Assembly (NCBI GenBank): GCA_030550225.1
Contig: JAUQPV010000018.1
Coordinates: forward strand, 1-19,890
Direction of reading: 5' to 3'
From: Acidobacteriota bacterium
Lineage (GTDB): Bacteria > Acidobacteriota > HRBIN11
Length of the DNA stretch: 19,890 bases
This document shows positions 1 through 8,667 of this stretch, piece by piece. Numbering within the stretch: the first letter of the stretch is position 1; each line of letters starts with the position of its first letter. The position numbers and the translations under genes are program-made. The notes beneath the pieces are model-generated. The model searched no databases. It saw only the letters and a program-made list of their open reading frames with translations, and was not told the DNA's origin.

Positions 1-58
1 ACCCACCTAATACCCTTTCCATGGAGGTTAATAAAGGATCTTGACTTTGAAGACAGTT

Positions 59-124
59 GCTCTCCCTGTGGGAGAGGGGTCGGGGTGAGGGCTCTTCACC
101 CGACCCTTTCCCATAGGGAGAAGG
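59..124 (+). repeat. dispersed CTCTCCC/GGGTGAGGG element, left copy
   Basis: The element contains two small hairpins, CTCTCCC with GGGAGAG and then CCTTTCCCATAGGGAGAAGG, separated by a GGGTGAGGG block. A diverged copy in the same orientation lies at 19654-19717. Similar sequences are seen in intergenic DNA of many bacteria. It is probably a REP-type or small non-autonomous element, or a transcription-ending hairpin. I cannot decide which from one window. Confidence 0.6.
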
Positions 125-143
125 TTTTGCGGTAGTGGTCTTC

Positions 144-272
144 GGAACGCCGGGAGTCATCCCGGCGTCCCCCCGTCCTGGCGCCGCCGGTGACGGCGGC
201 GTCTAAGATGCAGAACACCGGCAGTGATGCCGGTGTCATCCCGATAGAACCGGCCGCCATCCCAGCGTCTCC
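144..272 (+). repeat. REP-like block of GTCAT-centred palindromes
   Basis: Three clear palindromes follow one another: 144-170 (GCCGGGAGTCATCCCGGC core), 182-201 (CGCCGCC...GGCGGCG) and 215-236 (ACACCGGCA...TGCCGGTGT). A weaker related segment extends to 272. The same units recur at 7224-7250 (one copy) and 8511-8602 (opposite orientation). They share a GTCAT or ATGAC centre and a GCGTCC edge, which points to one repeat family. No transposase is nearby. Confidence 0.6.
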
Positions 273-318
273 TAAAACAGCGTCACTTCCAATGTGAACA
301 TGACTTTAGGTCTTAGGT

Positions 319-411
319 ATGGCGAATAGCGAACAGCGAATAGCAAATGGTGAATCGTACTTTTCCCGTTCGCTATTTGCCATTCGCCGTTCGCTGTTCA
401 CCGTTCGCCAT
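319..411. repeat. heptad inverted repeat overlapping the end of the sigma-factor gene
   Basis: The left arm (319-354) is made of 7-bp units of consensus RGYGAAY. The right arm (368-411) is made of the complementary unit RTTYRCY. With a loop of about 13 nt the two arms can form an imperfect hairpin of about 36 bp. The right arm lies inside the 3' end of the sigma-factor reading frame and encodes its last dozen or so residues. The hairpin would therefore form at the end of that transcript and could act as a 3' stabilising or terminating structure. Confidence 0.7.
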
Positions 412-987
412 CGACGAAAGGCCCCGGGCCTTCAGGAGGCGGGCCATCTTGCGGCGGGCCCGAAACAAGAGGACCCGCACGCTTCGTTCCCCGACGCCCA
501 CGATCCGGGCGATCTCCCGATGGTCGTACTCCTCGACGTGCGCCAGCCACAGGAGGGTCCGCTCTCGAATTGAAAGCCGGTGGAAGACGGTCATCACGTC
601 GGCCGCCTCCGGGGGCAGGGGTCTCGCAGGGCCCGCCTCGTCCCGTAGACGTCCGAGGACCTTACGTTCCCGGCGGACCCGCCGCCAGTGGTCGTATACA
701 AGATGGGTCGCCGTCCGAAAAAGGTACGATCGCAGGGCCGCCTCGTCCATCTCGGGGAGCGAAGTCCGCAGGAGCCGCATGTAAGCCTCCTGGAGGACGT
801 CGTCGGCCATCGAGGGGTCGCCCGTGACCCGCAGGAGGTACCGCCCGAGGGCCGGCGCCGTGGCCTCGTAAAAGGCGGTAAACCTCGCCTCGTCCCAGGA
901 CCGGACCGACCCTGACTCGTTTCGGGTGCTCACGAGCGCTCCCTCGGTCGCCCTACCGATAGTAGAGGACCCATACAGTTCATGCAT
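373..987 (-). CDS. ECF-type RNA polymerase sigma factor
   Basis: This 204-residue protein resembles extracytoplasmic-function sigma factors, which bind RNA polymerase core and direct it to -35/-10 promoters. Region sigma-2 covers about residues 35-105, with the typical ADDVLQEAYMRL core-binding helix and the SYLFRTATHLVYDHWRR segment. Region sigma-4 covers about 132-185, with the helix-turn-helix HREIARIVGVGERSVRVLLFRARRKM written here only as landmarks HREIA, GVGERSV and RARRKM. The ATG at 987 is chosen because AAAGGG stands 5 nt upstream of it; the frame stays open further upstream but without domain content. The last dozen or so residues (SSMANGEQRTANGK) come from intergenic heptad repeats and look like an acquired tail. 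The gene lies about 130 bp downstream of a membrane-protein gene on the same strand. No classical anti-sigma factor with a zinc-binding HxxxCxxC motif is seen. The target regulon is unknown. Confidence 0.9.
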   Translation of the reverse strand: MHELYGSSTIGRATEGALVSTRNESGSVRSWDEARFTAFYEATAPALGRYLLRVTGDPSMADDVLQEAYMRLLRTSLPEMDEAALRSYLFRTATHLVYDHWRRVRRERKVLGRLRDEAGPARPLPPEAADVMTVFHRLSIRERTLLWLAHVEEYDHREIARIVGVGERSVRVLLFRARRKMARLLKARGLSSMANGEQRTANGK

Positions 988-1091
988 GATCACCCTTTCG
1001 TGATGACATGACAGGGCGCCGAATGGACTCATGGCGGGTAGATGTCGCCACGGTCGGACGGCCCCGACGACCCGAGCTGTGCCCACGCCAC

Positions 1092-1115
1092 GCTGCCATT
1101 TTAGCCGCCATTTTA
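1092..1115. promoter_or_regulatory. two adjacent 12-bp direct repeats upstream of the sigma-factor gene
   Basis: GCTGCCATTTTA and GCCGCCATTTTA follow each other without a gap, just after the stop codon of the membrane-protein gene and about 105 bp before the sigma-factor start. On the coding strand each copy contains TAAAAT, which resembles a -10 element. A dimer binding site or promoter element for the sigma gene is possible. This rests only on the repeat and its position. Confidence 0.3.
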
Positions 1116-1118
1116 CCG

Positions 1119-1613
1119 TTAGGGAGTCGGGCCAGGTTCTGTCCCTGAGGGACGGTCGCCCGTCTCGCCGAAACGGCGGCCCCACCAGTGGGTGACCCAC
1201 GCGCCCAAGAGGAAGGCGACGCCCAGCGCCGTCAGGATGACGCCGGGGAACATCAGGCCGGGTTCCTCCAAGGCCGGCCACCACCCCACGAAGATGAAGG
1301 CCAGCCCCAAGAAGGTCAGGATCAACCCTGCCCGGATCCACCGCAGGACGGTCGCCGGTCGTTCGGCCGGCGGCATGGCGAGGCCCCGCAGGAACTCTCG
1401 ACCCTCTGGGGTCTTGAGGAATTCGGCCAGCTCCTGGGCCGACCCGTACTTCTCGATGAGACGGTTATAAATCTGGGCTTTCATCTCCAGTTCCGCCTTC
1501 CGTCGGCGGGCCTGTAGCCACACGACGAGGACGATCGTCACAAACGCACCCACGATGGCCACGATGGGAATCATCAGGGCCAGGGCGGCCGTCATGAAAT
1601 CGGTCCACTCCAT
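1119..1613 (-). CDS. small three-helix membrane protein, function unknown
   Basis: This 164-residue protein has three predicted membrane helices: residues about 8-33, 93-112 and 119-140. Between helices 1 and 2 is a charged, probably cytoplasmic segment of about 60 residues (ARRRKAELEMKAQIYNRLIEKYG...). The C-terminus is Gly/Pro-rich. The start is well supported: AAGGAGG stands 6 nt before the ATG at 1613. The frame stays open further upstream only because it reads through heptad repeats. It is transcribed towards the ECF sigma factor gene about 130 bp downstream, and similar small membrane proteins occur beside sigma factors in other bacteria (DUF6249-like is a guess). A role in sensing or in holding the sigma factor is possible but not shown by any motif. 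No catalytic residues are recognisable. Confidence 0.75.
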   Translation of the reverse strand: MEWTDFMTAALALMIPIVAIVGAFVTIVLVVWLQARRRKAELEMKAQIYNRLIEKYGSAQELAEFLKTPEGREFLRGLAMPPAERPATVLRWIRAGLILTFLGLAFIFVGWWPALEEPGLMFPGVILTALGVAFLLGAWVTHWWGRRFGETGDRPSGTEPGPTP

Positions 1614-1630
1614 TGGGGTCCTCCTTTTTA

Positions 1631-1672
1631 GGGGCAGTAAGGCAATAGGGCAGTAGGGCAGTAAGGGAGAAT
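1631..1672. repeat. GGCAGTAA-type degenerate tandem repeat
   Basis: About five copies of a 7-8 bp unit (GGGCAGTA, AGGCAAT and variants) lie directly upstream of the ribosome binding site of the membrane-protein gene. The same unit family reappears at 1833-1850, 10361-10388 and, on the opposite strand, at 1981-2010 and 10551-10577. Confidence 0.7.
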
Positions 1673-1691
1673 AGTACCGGATTTCCTTTTC

Positions 1692-1747
1692 TCGCATCCC
1701 GTATCTCGTATCCCGCATCCCGTATCTTGCATCCCGTATCCCGCATC
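1692..1747. repeat. eight exact-length heptads, CCGTATC type
   Basis: Eight consecutive 7-bp units fit the consensus YYGYATC with no gaps (56 bp), so only pyrimidine exchanges separate the copies. Shorter relatives lie at 5404-5431, upstream of hutU. The substitutions are transitions at fixed positions within the unit, which preserves both length and pattern. Confidence 0.8.
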
Positions 1748-1834
1748 CCTGCCAGACGTCTGAGGCCCGGGTTCGGTTAACAGGGGGACCGGTCGGGGAA
1801 CCCGCCCGGCGGGACCGGCGTTGAAAGTAGGGAG

Positions 1835-1994
1835 GGCAGTAAGGGAATAGGGCAATTCGGCAGTTCGGGAATTCGGGAGTTCGGGAGGTCGGCAAGGCGA
1901 GACGGCCAGGTCGGGACTTTGGCCGACCGAATTTCGGCCGATGGCCTTCTTCCCCTCGGCCTTCTATGTCCGTGGGCCGAATTGCCTTACTGCC
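1835..1994. repeat. facing repeat arms before the propeller gene
   Basis: Octad-type units (TCGGGAAT and similar) fill 1851-1885. Two segments of the left side have exact complements on the right in nested order: GGCAGTAAGG at 1835-1844 pairs with 1985-1994, and GGCAATTCGGC at 1851-1861 pairs with 1976-1986. The transcript could fold into a long-range stem just before the start codon at 2018. Confidence 0.6.
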
Positions 1995-2017
1995 TGATTG
2001 CCCGATTGAGGTGGCCT

Positions 2018-5000
2018 ATGCGTCGGAGAGAGCCCCGGCGAACTTTCATGATCTTTGGAGGACTGGTCGTCCTACTGGCGGCGGTCGCCTTCTCGCAGGC
2101 GTCCCGCCCCTGGAAGGTCGACCCGGCTATCTTTCAGAATGTCGCTTGGCGGAACATCGGCCCGGCCAACATGGGCGGCCGCATCACCGACATCGAGGGC
2201 GTCCCGGGCAATCCATACATCATCTATGTCGGGACGGCCTCCAGCGGCCTGTGGAAGACGACCGACGGGGGCATCACGTGGGAGCCTATCTTTGACGACC
2301 AGCCCGTCCACTCGATCGGTGACATCGCCGTCGACCCCTGGAACCCCGACGTCGTCTGGGTCGGGACGGGCGAGGACAATCCCCGGAACACCGTCTCTTT
2401 CGGCAACGGCGTCTACAAGACGACGGACGGCGGGAAGACGTGGCAGTACTTGGGACTGCCCGACTCTCGACACATCGCCCGTATCGTCCTCCACCCCACG
2501 AATCCCGACATCGCCTACGTGGCGGCCCTCGGTCACGTCTTCGGACCCCACCCCGAGCGGGGCGTCTTCATGACGACTGACGGCGGCAAGACCTGGCAGA
2601 AGGTCCTCTACGTGGACGATACGACGGGCGCCTCCGACCTGGAGATGGACCCCTCGAATCCTAACATCCTGTATGCCGGCCTGTGGACCTTCCAGCGCAA
2701 GCCGTGGACGCACCAGAGCGGAAGCGAGAAGGGCGGCCTCTTCAAGTCCGTCGACGGCGGCCGCACGTGGAAGAAGCTGACGAACGGCCTGCCCAAGCTC
2801 GTCGGCCGCGTCGGCGTGAAGGTCGCTCCCAGCAATCCCAACATCGTCTATGCCATCGTGGAGTCCAAGGAAGGCACGATCTACCGGTCCGACGACCGGG
2901 GCGAGACTTGGCGGATGGTCAGTAAGGAATGGCGGGCCGTCGCCCGGGGCTTCTACTACACCGAGCTTCGGGTCGACCCCCGGAATGAGCACCGCATCTT
3001 CACGATTGCGACTCAGCTCCACGTGTCTATCGATGGGGGTCGGACCCTGCGGCGCATCGCCGCCTCGATCCACAGCGACCACCACACCCTCTGGATCGAC
3101 CCCCAGGACCCCCGGCGCATCATCGACGGCAACGACGGCGGCATCGCCGTGTCCTTCGACGGCGGGGAGCACTGGGAATTCTTGAACACGATCCCGATGG
3201 GCCAGTTCTATCAGGTCGCCGTCGATGTGCAGGGCCCCTTCTACAAGGTCTGCGGGGGCCTGCAGGACAACGGCTCCTGGTGCGGGCCCGCCCGAAGCCG
3301 GAACCCCGCCGGTATCCTGAACGACGATTGGTTTGTCATCGGCGGCGGGGACGGCTTCCATGTCGTCATCCATCGGGAAAAGCCCTATCTCGTCTTGGGC
3401 GAATCTCAGGGCGGGAACATCTACCGGATCGACCTCCGCACGGGCCGGTCCCAGAGCCTCTCGCCCTATCCGGCGCCCCTCTCCGGGTCGGCCGCCGGGG
3501 ACCACCCCTACCGATTCGACTGGAACGCCCCTATCGTGGCGTCGCCCCACGACCCCGACACGGTCTACTTCGGGGGCAACGTCCTATTTAAGTCGACGGA
3601 CTTTGGCCTGACCTGGCAGGCCATCAGCCCGGACCTAACGACGAATGACCCCGAGAAGCTGAAGTCGGCCGGGGGCCCCATCCGCCATGAAAACACGACG
3701 GCCGAGTACCACTGCGTCATCCTGAGTATCGCCGAATCGCCCGTCCAGGCCGGTGTCCTCTGGGTCGGGACCGACGACGGGCAAGTTCAGGTCTCCCGGG
3801 ACGGCGGCCAGACATGGACGAACGTGACGAAGAACATCCGGGGCCTCCCGCCGGACGGCTTCATCAGCCACGTCGAGGCCTCCCGGACCGGCGCCGGCGT
3901 GGCCTACGTCACGGCCGACCGCCACATGCTGGACGACTACCGCCCCTACGTGTTCAAGACGACCGACTTCGGGAAAACCTGGGCGAACATCGTCGGCAAC
4001 CTGCCGGCCAATGCCTATGTCCATGTCCTCCGGGAGGACCCGAAGAATCCCAACGTCCTGTATGTCGGGACCGAATTAGGCCTCTTTGTCTCCTTCACGG
4101 GCGGCGGTGAATGGGTCCCCCTCCGGATGAAGAACCTCCCGACGGTCGCCGTCCACGACATCCTGGTCCACCCGACGGAAAACGACCTGATCATCGGGAC
4201 CCACGGTCGGAGCGTCTGGATTTTGGACGACGTCGGATTCCTCCAGCAGTTGAGCCCCGAGGTCCTCGCCGCCGACGTGCACCTCTTTGACCTCCGGGAC
4301 GCCTGGCGGTACAACCCGTGGCGTCATAAAGGGAACTTGGGCGACAAGTCCTTCCGAGGCTCCAACGGCTCTTATGGGGCGCTCATCACCTACTACCTGA
4401 AGAGCCCCCCCGACGAGAAGACGCCCGTGAAGGTCCAAATCCTGGACGCCCAGGGGAAGCTCATCCGTGAGATCGACGGGACCAAGCAGGCAGGCATCAA
4501 CCGGGTCCCGTGGGACCTCCGCCACACGGGCCCCCGCCTGCGGCGACCCGAGCAGGCGGAAGCCTTCGGGTTCTTCGGACCCCCGTCCGGTCCGCAAGCC
4601 CTGCCGGGCGACTACACGGTCCGTCTGGTCGTCGGGGACAAGAGCGTCACGAAGCCCCTCCGGGTCCGCCTCGAGCCCGACCTGGACGTCTCGCCCGATG
4701 CCCTCCGGGCCCAGTGGGAGATGGCCATGCGCCTGCAAGACATGGTCTCCTCGATCAATGACGCCCTTCGGGCTCTGGACAGCCTCGAACAACAGGCGAA
4801 GACCCTCCAACAGACCTTGCGGAATCAGCTCCCGAAGACGCCAGAGGCCGTCTCGAAGGCGCTCGAGGACCTCCTCCGGCGGGTCGTCGAACTCCGCAAG
4901 CCCCTTGCCCGAGACGCCGAGACGGCTTACGAGACAGCGCCTCAACTCCTGGAAAAGTTGGGGTATCTGCTGAGCCTCATCGACCGAGCGAACGCGGCCC

Positions 5001-5170
5001 CGACCCGCCATCAGATGGAGTTCCTTCAGCAGTTGGAGGCTCCCTACCAATCGGCCATGGACGCCGTCCGCCGTTTCCTGAATGAGGAGGTCCCGGCCGT
5101 CAATCAGACTCTCCAGCAGAATGGCGTGCCGACCCTCATCAGGCCGCAGGCCGCAGACGCCCGGCCGTAG
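2018..5170 (+). CDS. exported Asp-box (BNR/VPS10-like) beta-propeller protein
   Basis: This 1050-residue protein starts with RRxxx-rich residues followed by a hydrophobic signal segment (about 11-26), so it is probably secreted or periplasmic. About residues 40-740 carry at least ten Asp-box motifs (S/T-x-D-x-G-x-T-W), for example TTDGGITW, TTDGGKTW, SVDGGRTW, STDFGLTW and SRDGGQTW. This pattern is typical of sortilin/VPS10-type and sialidase-like propellers. Residues about 790-885 look like a beta-sandwich (VKVQILDAQGKLIREI, YTVRLVVGDKSVTKPL). About 890-1035 is helical and probably coiled-coil. Such proteins are often labelled glycosyl hydrolase BNR, but no catalytic residues are evident and the substrate is unknown; binding or peptide interaction is equally likely. 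The ATG at 2018 is preferred because GAGGTGG stands 4 nt upstream and the signal peptide follows it. The upstream extension to 1919 would translate repeats. No partner gene is adjacent on the same strand except the separately spaced hutU. Confidence 0.88.
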   Translation: MRRREPRRTFMIFGGLVVLLAAVAFSQASRPWKVDPAIFQNVAWRNIGPANMGGRITDIEGVPGNPYIIYVGTASSGLWKTTDGGITWEPIFDDQPVHSIGDIAVDPWNPDVVWVGTGEDNPRNTVSFGNGVYKTTDGGKTWQYLGLPDSRHIARIVLHPTNPDIAYVAALGHVFGPHPERGVFMTTDGGKTWQKVLYVDDTTGASDLEMDPSNPNILYAGLWTFQRKPWTHQSGSEKGGLFKSVDGGRTWKKLTNGLPKLVGRVGVKVAPSNPNIVYAIVESKEGTIYRSDDRGETWRMVSKEWRAVARGFYYTELRVDPRNEHRIFTIATQLHVSIDGGRTLRRIAASIHSDHHTLWIDPQDPRRIIDGNDGGIAVSFDGGEHWEFLNTIPMGQFYQVAVDVQGPFYKVCGGLQDNGSWCGPARSRNPAGILNDDWFVIGGGDGFHVVIHREKPYLVLGESQGGNIYRIDLRTGRSQSLSPYPAPLSGSAAGDHPYRFDWNAPIVASPHDPDTVYFGGNVLFKSTDFGLTWQAISPDLTTNDPEKLKSAGGPIRHENTTAEYHCVILSIAESPVQAGVLWVGTDDGQVQVSRDGGQTWTNVTKNIRGLPPDGFISHVEASRTGAGVAYVTADRHMLDDYRPYVFKTTDFGKTWANIVGNLPANAYVHVLREDPKNPNVLYVGTELGLFVSFTGGGEWVPLRMKNLPTVAVHDILVHPTENDLIIGTHGRSVWILDDVGFLQQLSPEVLAADVHLFDLRDAWRYNPWRHKGNLGDKSFRGSNGSYGALITYYLKSPPDEKTPVKVQILDAQGKLIREIDGTKQAGINRVPWDLRHTGPRLRRPEQAEAFGFFGPPSGPQALPGDYTVRLVVGDKSVTKPLRVRLEPDLDVSPDALRAQWEMAMRLQDMVSSINDALRALDSLEQQAKTLQQTLRNQLPKTPEAVSKALEDLLRRVVELRKPLARDAETAYETAPQLLEKLGYLLSLIDRANAAPTRHQMEFLQQLEAPYQSAMDAVRRFLNEEVPAVNQTLQQNGVPTLIRPQAADARP

Positions 5171-5173
5171 ATC

Positions 5174-5189
5174 GTGGACCATGGACCTG
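5174..5189. repeat. short inverted partner of the TCTATGG repeat
   Basis: Two units of GTGGACC/ATGGACC lie just after the propeller stop codon. They are complementary to the TCCATGG/TCTATGG array at 5347-5396, so the gap before hutU again has facing arms. Confidence 0.45.
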
Positions 5190-5209
5190 GCCGAGGGAAG
5201 CGTGTTTCC

Positions 5210-5238
5210 TCGTCATTTGGATAAAAAACTTATATAAA
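5210..5238 (+). promoter_or_regulatory. hutU: candidate sigma-70-type promoter for hutU
   Basis: TCGTCA (5210-5215) and TATAAA (5233-5238) are 17 bp apart. They match the -35 and -10 consensus at 4 and 5 of 6 positions. They sit in the only strongly AT-rich patch of this part of the window, about 215 bp before the hutU start. The match is suggestive only. Confidence 0.35.
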
Positions 5239-5249
5239 ATCTTTCAAAG

Positions 5250-5290
5250 CCATCCCATACCCCCTTTTCCTATAGGGAAAAGATGGATGG
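5250..5290 (+). terminator. hairpin after the propeller gene, possible terminator
   Basis: CTTTTCC (5264-5270) and GGAAAAG (5276-5282) form a perfect 7-bp stem with a 5-nt loop, and flanking CCATCC/GGATGG can extend it. No T-run follows, so it is not a classical intrinsic terminator. It resembles the CTTTCCCATAGGGAGAAG hairpin of the repeat at 59-124. It lies downstream of the candidate promoter above, so it might instead act in the hutU leader. Confidence 0.3.
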
Positions 5291-5346
5291 GAGCGGCTCG
5301 AAGCCATCCCCTCAAGCCGAGGAGATCCCCGTTGGCCCAGCCAAAG

Positions 5347-5431
5347 TCTATGGTCCATGGTCTATGGTCTAAGGTCTATGGTCCGCGGGTCCGTGGTCTG
5401 GCGTCTTGCATCCCGTATCTCGCCTTTGTAT
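5347..5431. repeat. TCTATGG heptads followed by CCGTATC heptads before hutU
   Basis: Positions 5347-5381 are five exact heptads of consensus TCYAWGG, followed by three looser units to about 5403. Units of the CCGTATC family seen at 1692-1747 then follow to 5431. The array ends about 10 bp before the hutU ribosome binding site. Two unit families are thus joined in one gap. Confidence 0.7.
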
Positions 5432-5453
5432 CCTGGGTTTCCGGAGGTCTGCC

Positions 5454-7148
<1,695 letters not shown>

Positions 7149-7385
7149 GGCATTCGCCTTGGGCAGGTGGACGGTGGACAGTCGGCAGATAGGCAAGTTG
7201 GCAGGTCGGGGGATCGACGATTCGGAACGCCGCCCGTCATGCCGGCGTCCGTGGTCAGGCGGGTAGATGGAAGCCATGCCATGAGGCGGCCTGAGCGGGG
7301 AAAGGGAGGCGTCTACCTCGCTGATACTGGGGATGACGGCCGCCCTAAAGCCCAGGCTCGGGCGACGATGGGAGGCACATCGTCG
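7149..7385. other. repeat-bearing gap between hutU and mntA
   Basis: No gene is supported here. The in-frame extension of mntA into this gap encodes low-complexity sequence. The gap holds GGCAGAT/GGCAGGT-type 7-8 bp units (7163-7204) and the left arm of the inverted repeat that brackets the toxin-antitoxin pair. No clear promoter is seen. Confidence 0.5.
7204..7250 (+). repeat. left arm of an inverted repeat bracketing mntA-hepT
   Basis: These 47 bp match the reverse complement of 8575-8622 at 41 of 47 positions by eye. The arm joins a GGTCGGGGGATCGAC segment to a GTCAT-centred palindrome (7224-7250) of the family seen at 144-272. Confidence 0.75.
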
Positions 7386-7835
7386 GTGAGACATGCGGCT
7401 AAGTCCGTTCCGTCGGTCGTCTATGACCCGGCTCGTCTGGAGTCGGTCGCCCAAGCGTTGGGCCTGCGGCTGGTCGTCCTGTTCGGGTCCTACGCGACGG
7501 GCCACCCGCCACCGGGTCCGGAAAGTGACTTAGACATCGCTGTCTTGGACCGGGAGCTTCCGACGTGGGAACGTTGGCGGGTCGTCTACGGGGCCCTTGC
7601 TGAGGTCTTTGACGGCTATGACGTGGACTTGGCTTTTTTAAACACAGCCGATCCCCTCTTTCGCTATGAGGTCATGCGGAGCGGCCGGCGGCTGTATGGG
7701 GACCCCGTGGAATTCTGGGCCTATCGGGCTTTTGCTTTTCGGGACTATCAGGATTCGGCCGACCTGCGGTCCTTAGAACACGTCCTTTTTATTAAGAAAA
7801 TGAATTATATTCGAGCATGTCTCTATGGTCCATAA
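7386..7835 (+). CDS. mntA: MntA-like nucleotidyltransferase antitoxin
   Basis: MntA-type antitoxins are minimal nucleotidyltransferases that inactivate the HepT RNase by adding AMP to a tyrosine in its active-site motif. This 149-residue protein has the family signature LFGSYATG (32-39), then D48 and D50 (SDLDIAVL) and a third acidic residue at D81 (YDVDLAFL). These are the metal-binding residues of the Pol-beta fold. It overlaps hepT by 11 bp, the standard arrangement. The GTG at 7386 is chosen because GGGAGG lies about 10 nt upstream. An ATG at 7368 is possible but has a poor ribosome binding site; longer frames to 7167 run into repeats. The length fits the family (about 100-150). Confidence 0.9.
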   Translation: MRHAAKSVPSVVYDPARLESVAQALGLRLVVLFGSYATGHPPPGPESDLDIAVLDRELPTWERWRVVYGALAEVFDGYDVDLAFLNTADPLFRYEVMRSGRRLYGDPVEFWAYRAFAFRDYQDSADLRSLEHVLFIKKMNYIRACLYGP

Positions 7836-8274
7836 GCCCTTCGTCCGGCGCAAGCTTCAACTGATTGCCGAGGACCTGGGTCGGCTCCTGCCGTTTCGGG
7901 ACTTATCGGTCGACGAACTCCTGCGAGACCCCATCCGCCAGGCCGCTGTCGAACGTCTGCTGGAGCGTATCGTGACCCGGGCCATCGACGTGAATGAGCA
8001 CCTCATCGCTGAGCTCGCTACAGGCCAGGAGGAAAAGATCACACGCCTGACATACCGGGATACTTTCTTAAAGTTAGCCGACTTAGGGGTCTATCCCCGG
8101 GAGTTTGCTGAATCGATCGCCCGGAGTGCGGGTCTGCGGAATCTCCTGGTCCACGAGTACAATACGATCGACTACACCCAGGTGTATAATTCGATCCGAT
8201 CCTGTCTGGAAGACTACGAACGCTATATCCACTATGTGGAATCGTTCTTGGCGACCTTGCCGGAGGCGGAGTGA
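7825..8274 (+). CDS. hepT: HepT-like HEPN RNase toxin
   Basis: HepT toxins are HEPN-domain ribonucleases that cut RNA unless their MntA partner modifies them. This 149-residue, all-helical protein carries the HEPN catalytic motif R-x4-H-x-Y as R105-NLLV-H110-E-Y112. Y112 is the expected AMPylation site. The ATG at 7825 lies inside the last codons of mntA, so translation is probably coupled. All key residues are present, so an active toxin is likely. Known MntA-HepT pairs act in stress or phage defence and plasmid maintenance; which applies here cannot be told. The pair is bracketed by inverted repeats. Confidence 0.92.
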   Translation: MVHKPFVRRKLQLIAEDLGRLLPFRDLSVDELLRDPIRQAAVERLLERIVTRAIDVNEHLIAELATGQEEKITRLTYRDTFLKLADLGVYPREFAESIARSAGLRNLLVHEYNTIDYTQVYNSIRSCLEDYERYIHYVESFLATLPEAE

Positions 8275-8510
8275 TTGTGGGCAGGTGGGGACGAATGAGT
8301 TCGAAGGGCTTTTCCGGGAATCTCCCTCAGAAAATCATGGCCCTTGGAGGTTGCCCCCAGGCGTTCCTGGGTCCGCCCCTACTGAGGACTTCGGTGTAGC
8401 CGACGGCCATGGCCCTGGCGGCTAAGGTGGACCGCCTGACGCGAGTCTCTGCCCAGGCAGGGCGCTTCAGGATGACGGCCCAAATCCAACAGGCCGCCGA
8501 CCTGCCCATG

Positions 8511-8602
8511 GACGCCGGCATCACGGCTGGCTCCACAAGGATGACACCGGCATGACTGCCGGTGTTACGCGGTTGGGATGCCGCCATGACTGGCGGCGTC
8601 CC
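8511..8602 (-). repeat. REP-like palindrome block, opposite orientation to 144-272
   Basis: The palindromes ACACCGGCATGACTGCCGGTGT (8544-8565, landmarks ACACCGGC and GCCGGTGT) and GCCGCCATGACTGGCGGC (8579-8596) lie 13 bp apart, with a related half unit at 8511-8527. Read on the minus strand, the order and spacing of units match the block at 144-272, including the CATCC edge after the second palindrome. Confidence 0.65.
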
Positions 8603-8622
8603 GAACAGTCGATCCCCCGACC
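8575..8622 (-). repeat. right arm of the inverted repeat bracketing mntA-hepT
   Basis: This arm is the reverse complement of 7204-7250 with about six mismatches. It contains GATCCCCCGACC at its outer end and a GTCAT-type palindrome at its inner end. Together the arms enclose about 1.3 kb with the whole toxin-antitoxin operon. Confidence 0.75.
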
Positions 8623-8667
8623 GTCTATCTGCCCACCTGCTGAATTGCCGAGACCGCGGGGAAGACA

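Larger units (their letters stand above)
1..372. other. gene-free, repeat-rich interval at the left end
   Basis: No convincing coding region is seen here. The short open frames on either strand run through repeats and have no recognisable domain. The stretch holds, in order, a GAGAGGG/GGGTGAGGG-type element (59-124), a block of GTCAT-centred palindromes (144-272) and the outer arm of a heptad inverted repeat (319-354). Positions 1-58 are less GC-rich and carry nothing I can identify. Confidence 0.6.
1614..2017. other. divergent intergenic region packed with 7-8 bp repeats
   Basis: This gap separates the minus-strand membrane-protein gene from the plus-strand propeller gene, so it should hold promoters for both. 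I see no convincing -35/-10 pair. It contains three separate heptad or octad repeat blocks (1631-1672, 1692-1747, 1831-1890) and a facing block (1976-2010). Open frames through it on both strands translate to repeat peptides and are not taken as genes. Confidence 0.6.
8275..8667. other. intergenic region after hepT, no supported gene
   Basis: This stretch of about 390 bp has only short frames. A 48-codon plus-strand frame (8409-8555) and minus-strand frames run into the palindromic repeats and match nothing I recognise. The right half holds REP-like palindromes (8511-8602) and 7-8 bp repeats (8610-8651). The left half (8275-8505) may be a decayed gene, but I cannot identify one. Confidence 0.5.

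Noticed and set aside
1919..2017. N-terminal extension of the propeller protein
   Set aside because: It translates 7-8 bp repeats and would place 33 residues before a clear signal peptide. The ATG at 2018 has a ribosome binding site.
8409..8555. 48-codon plus-strand frame after hepT
   Set aside because: It has no ribosome binding site, ends inside a REP-like palindrome and resembles no known family. It could be a remnant, but coding cannot be supported.
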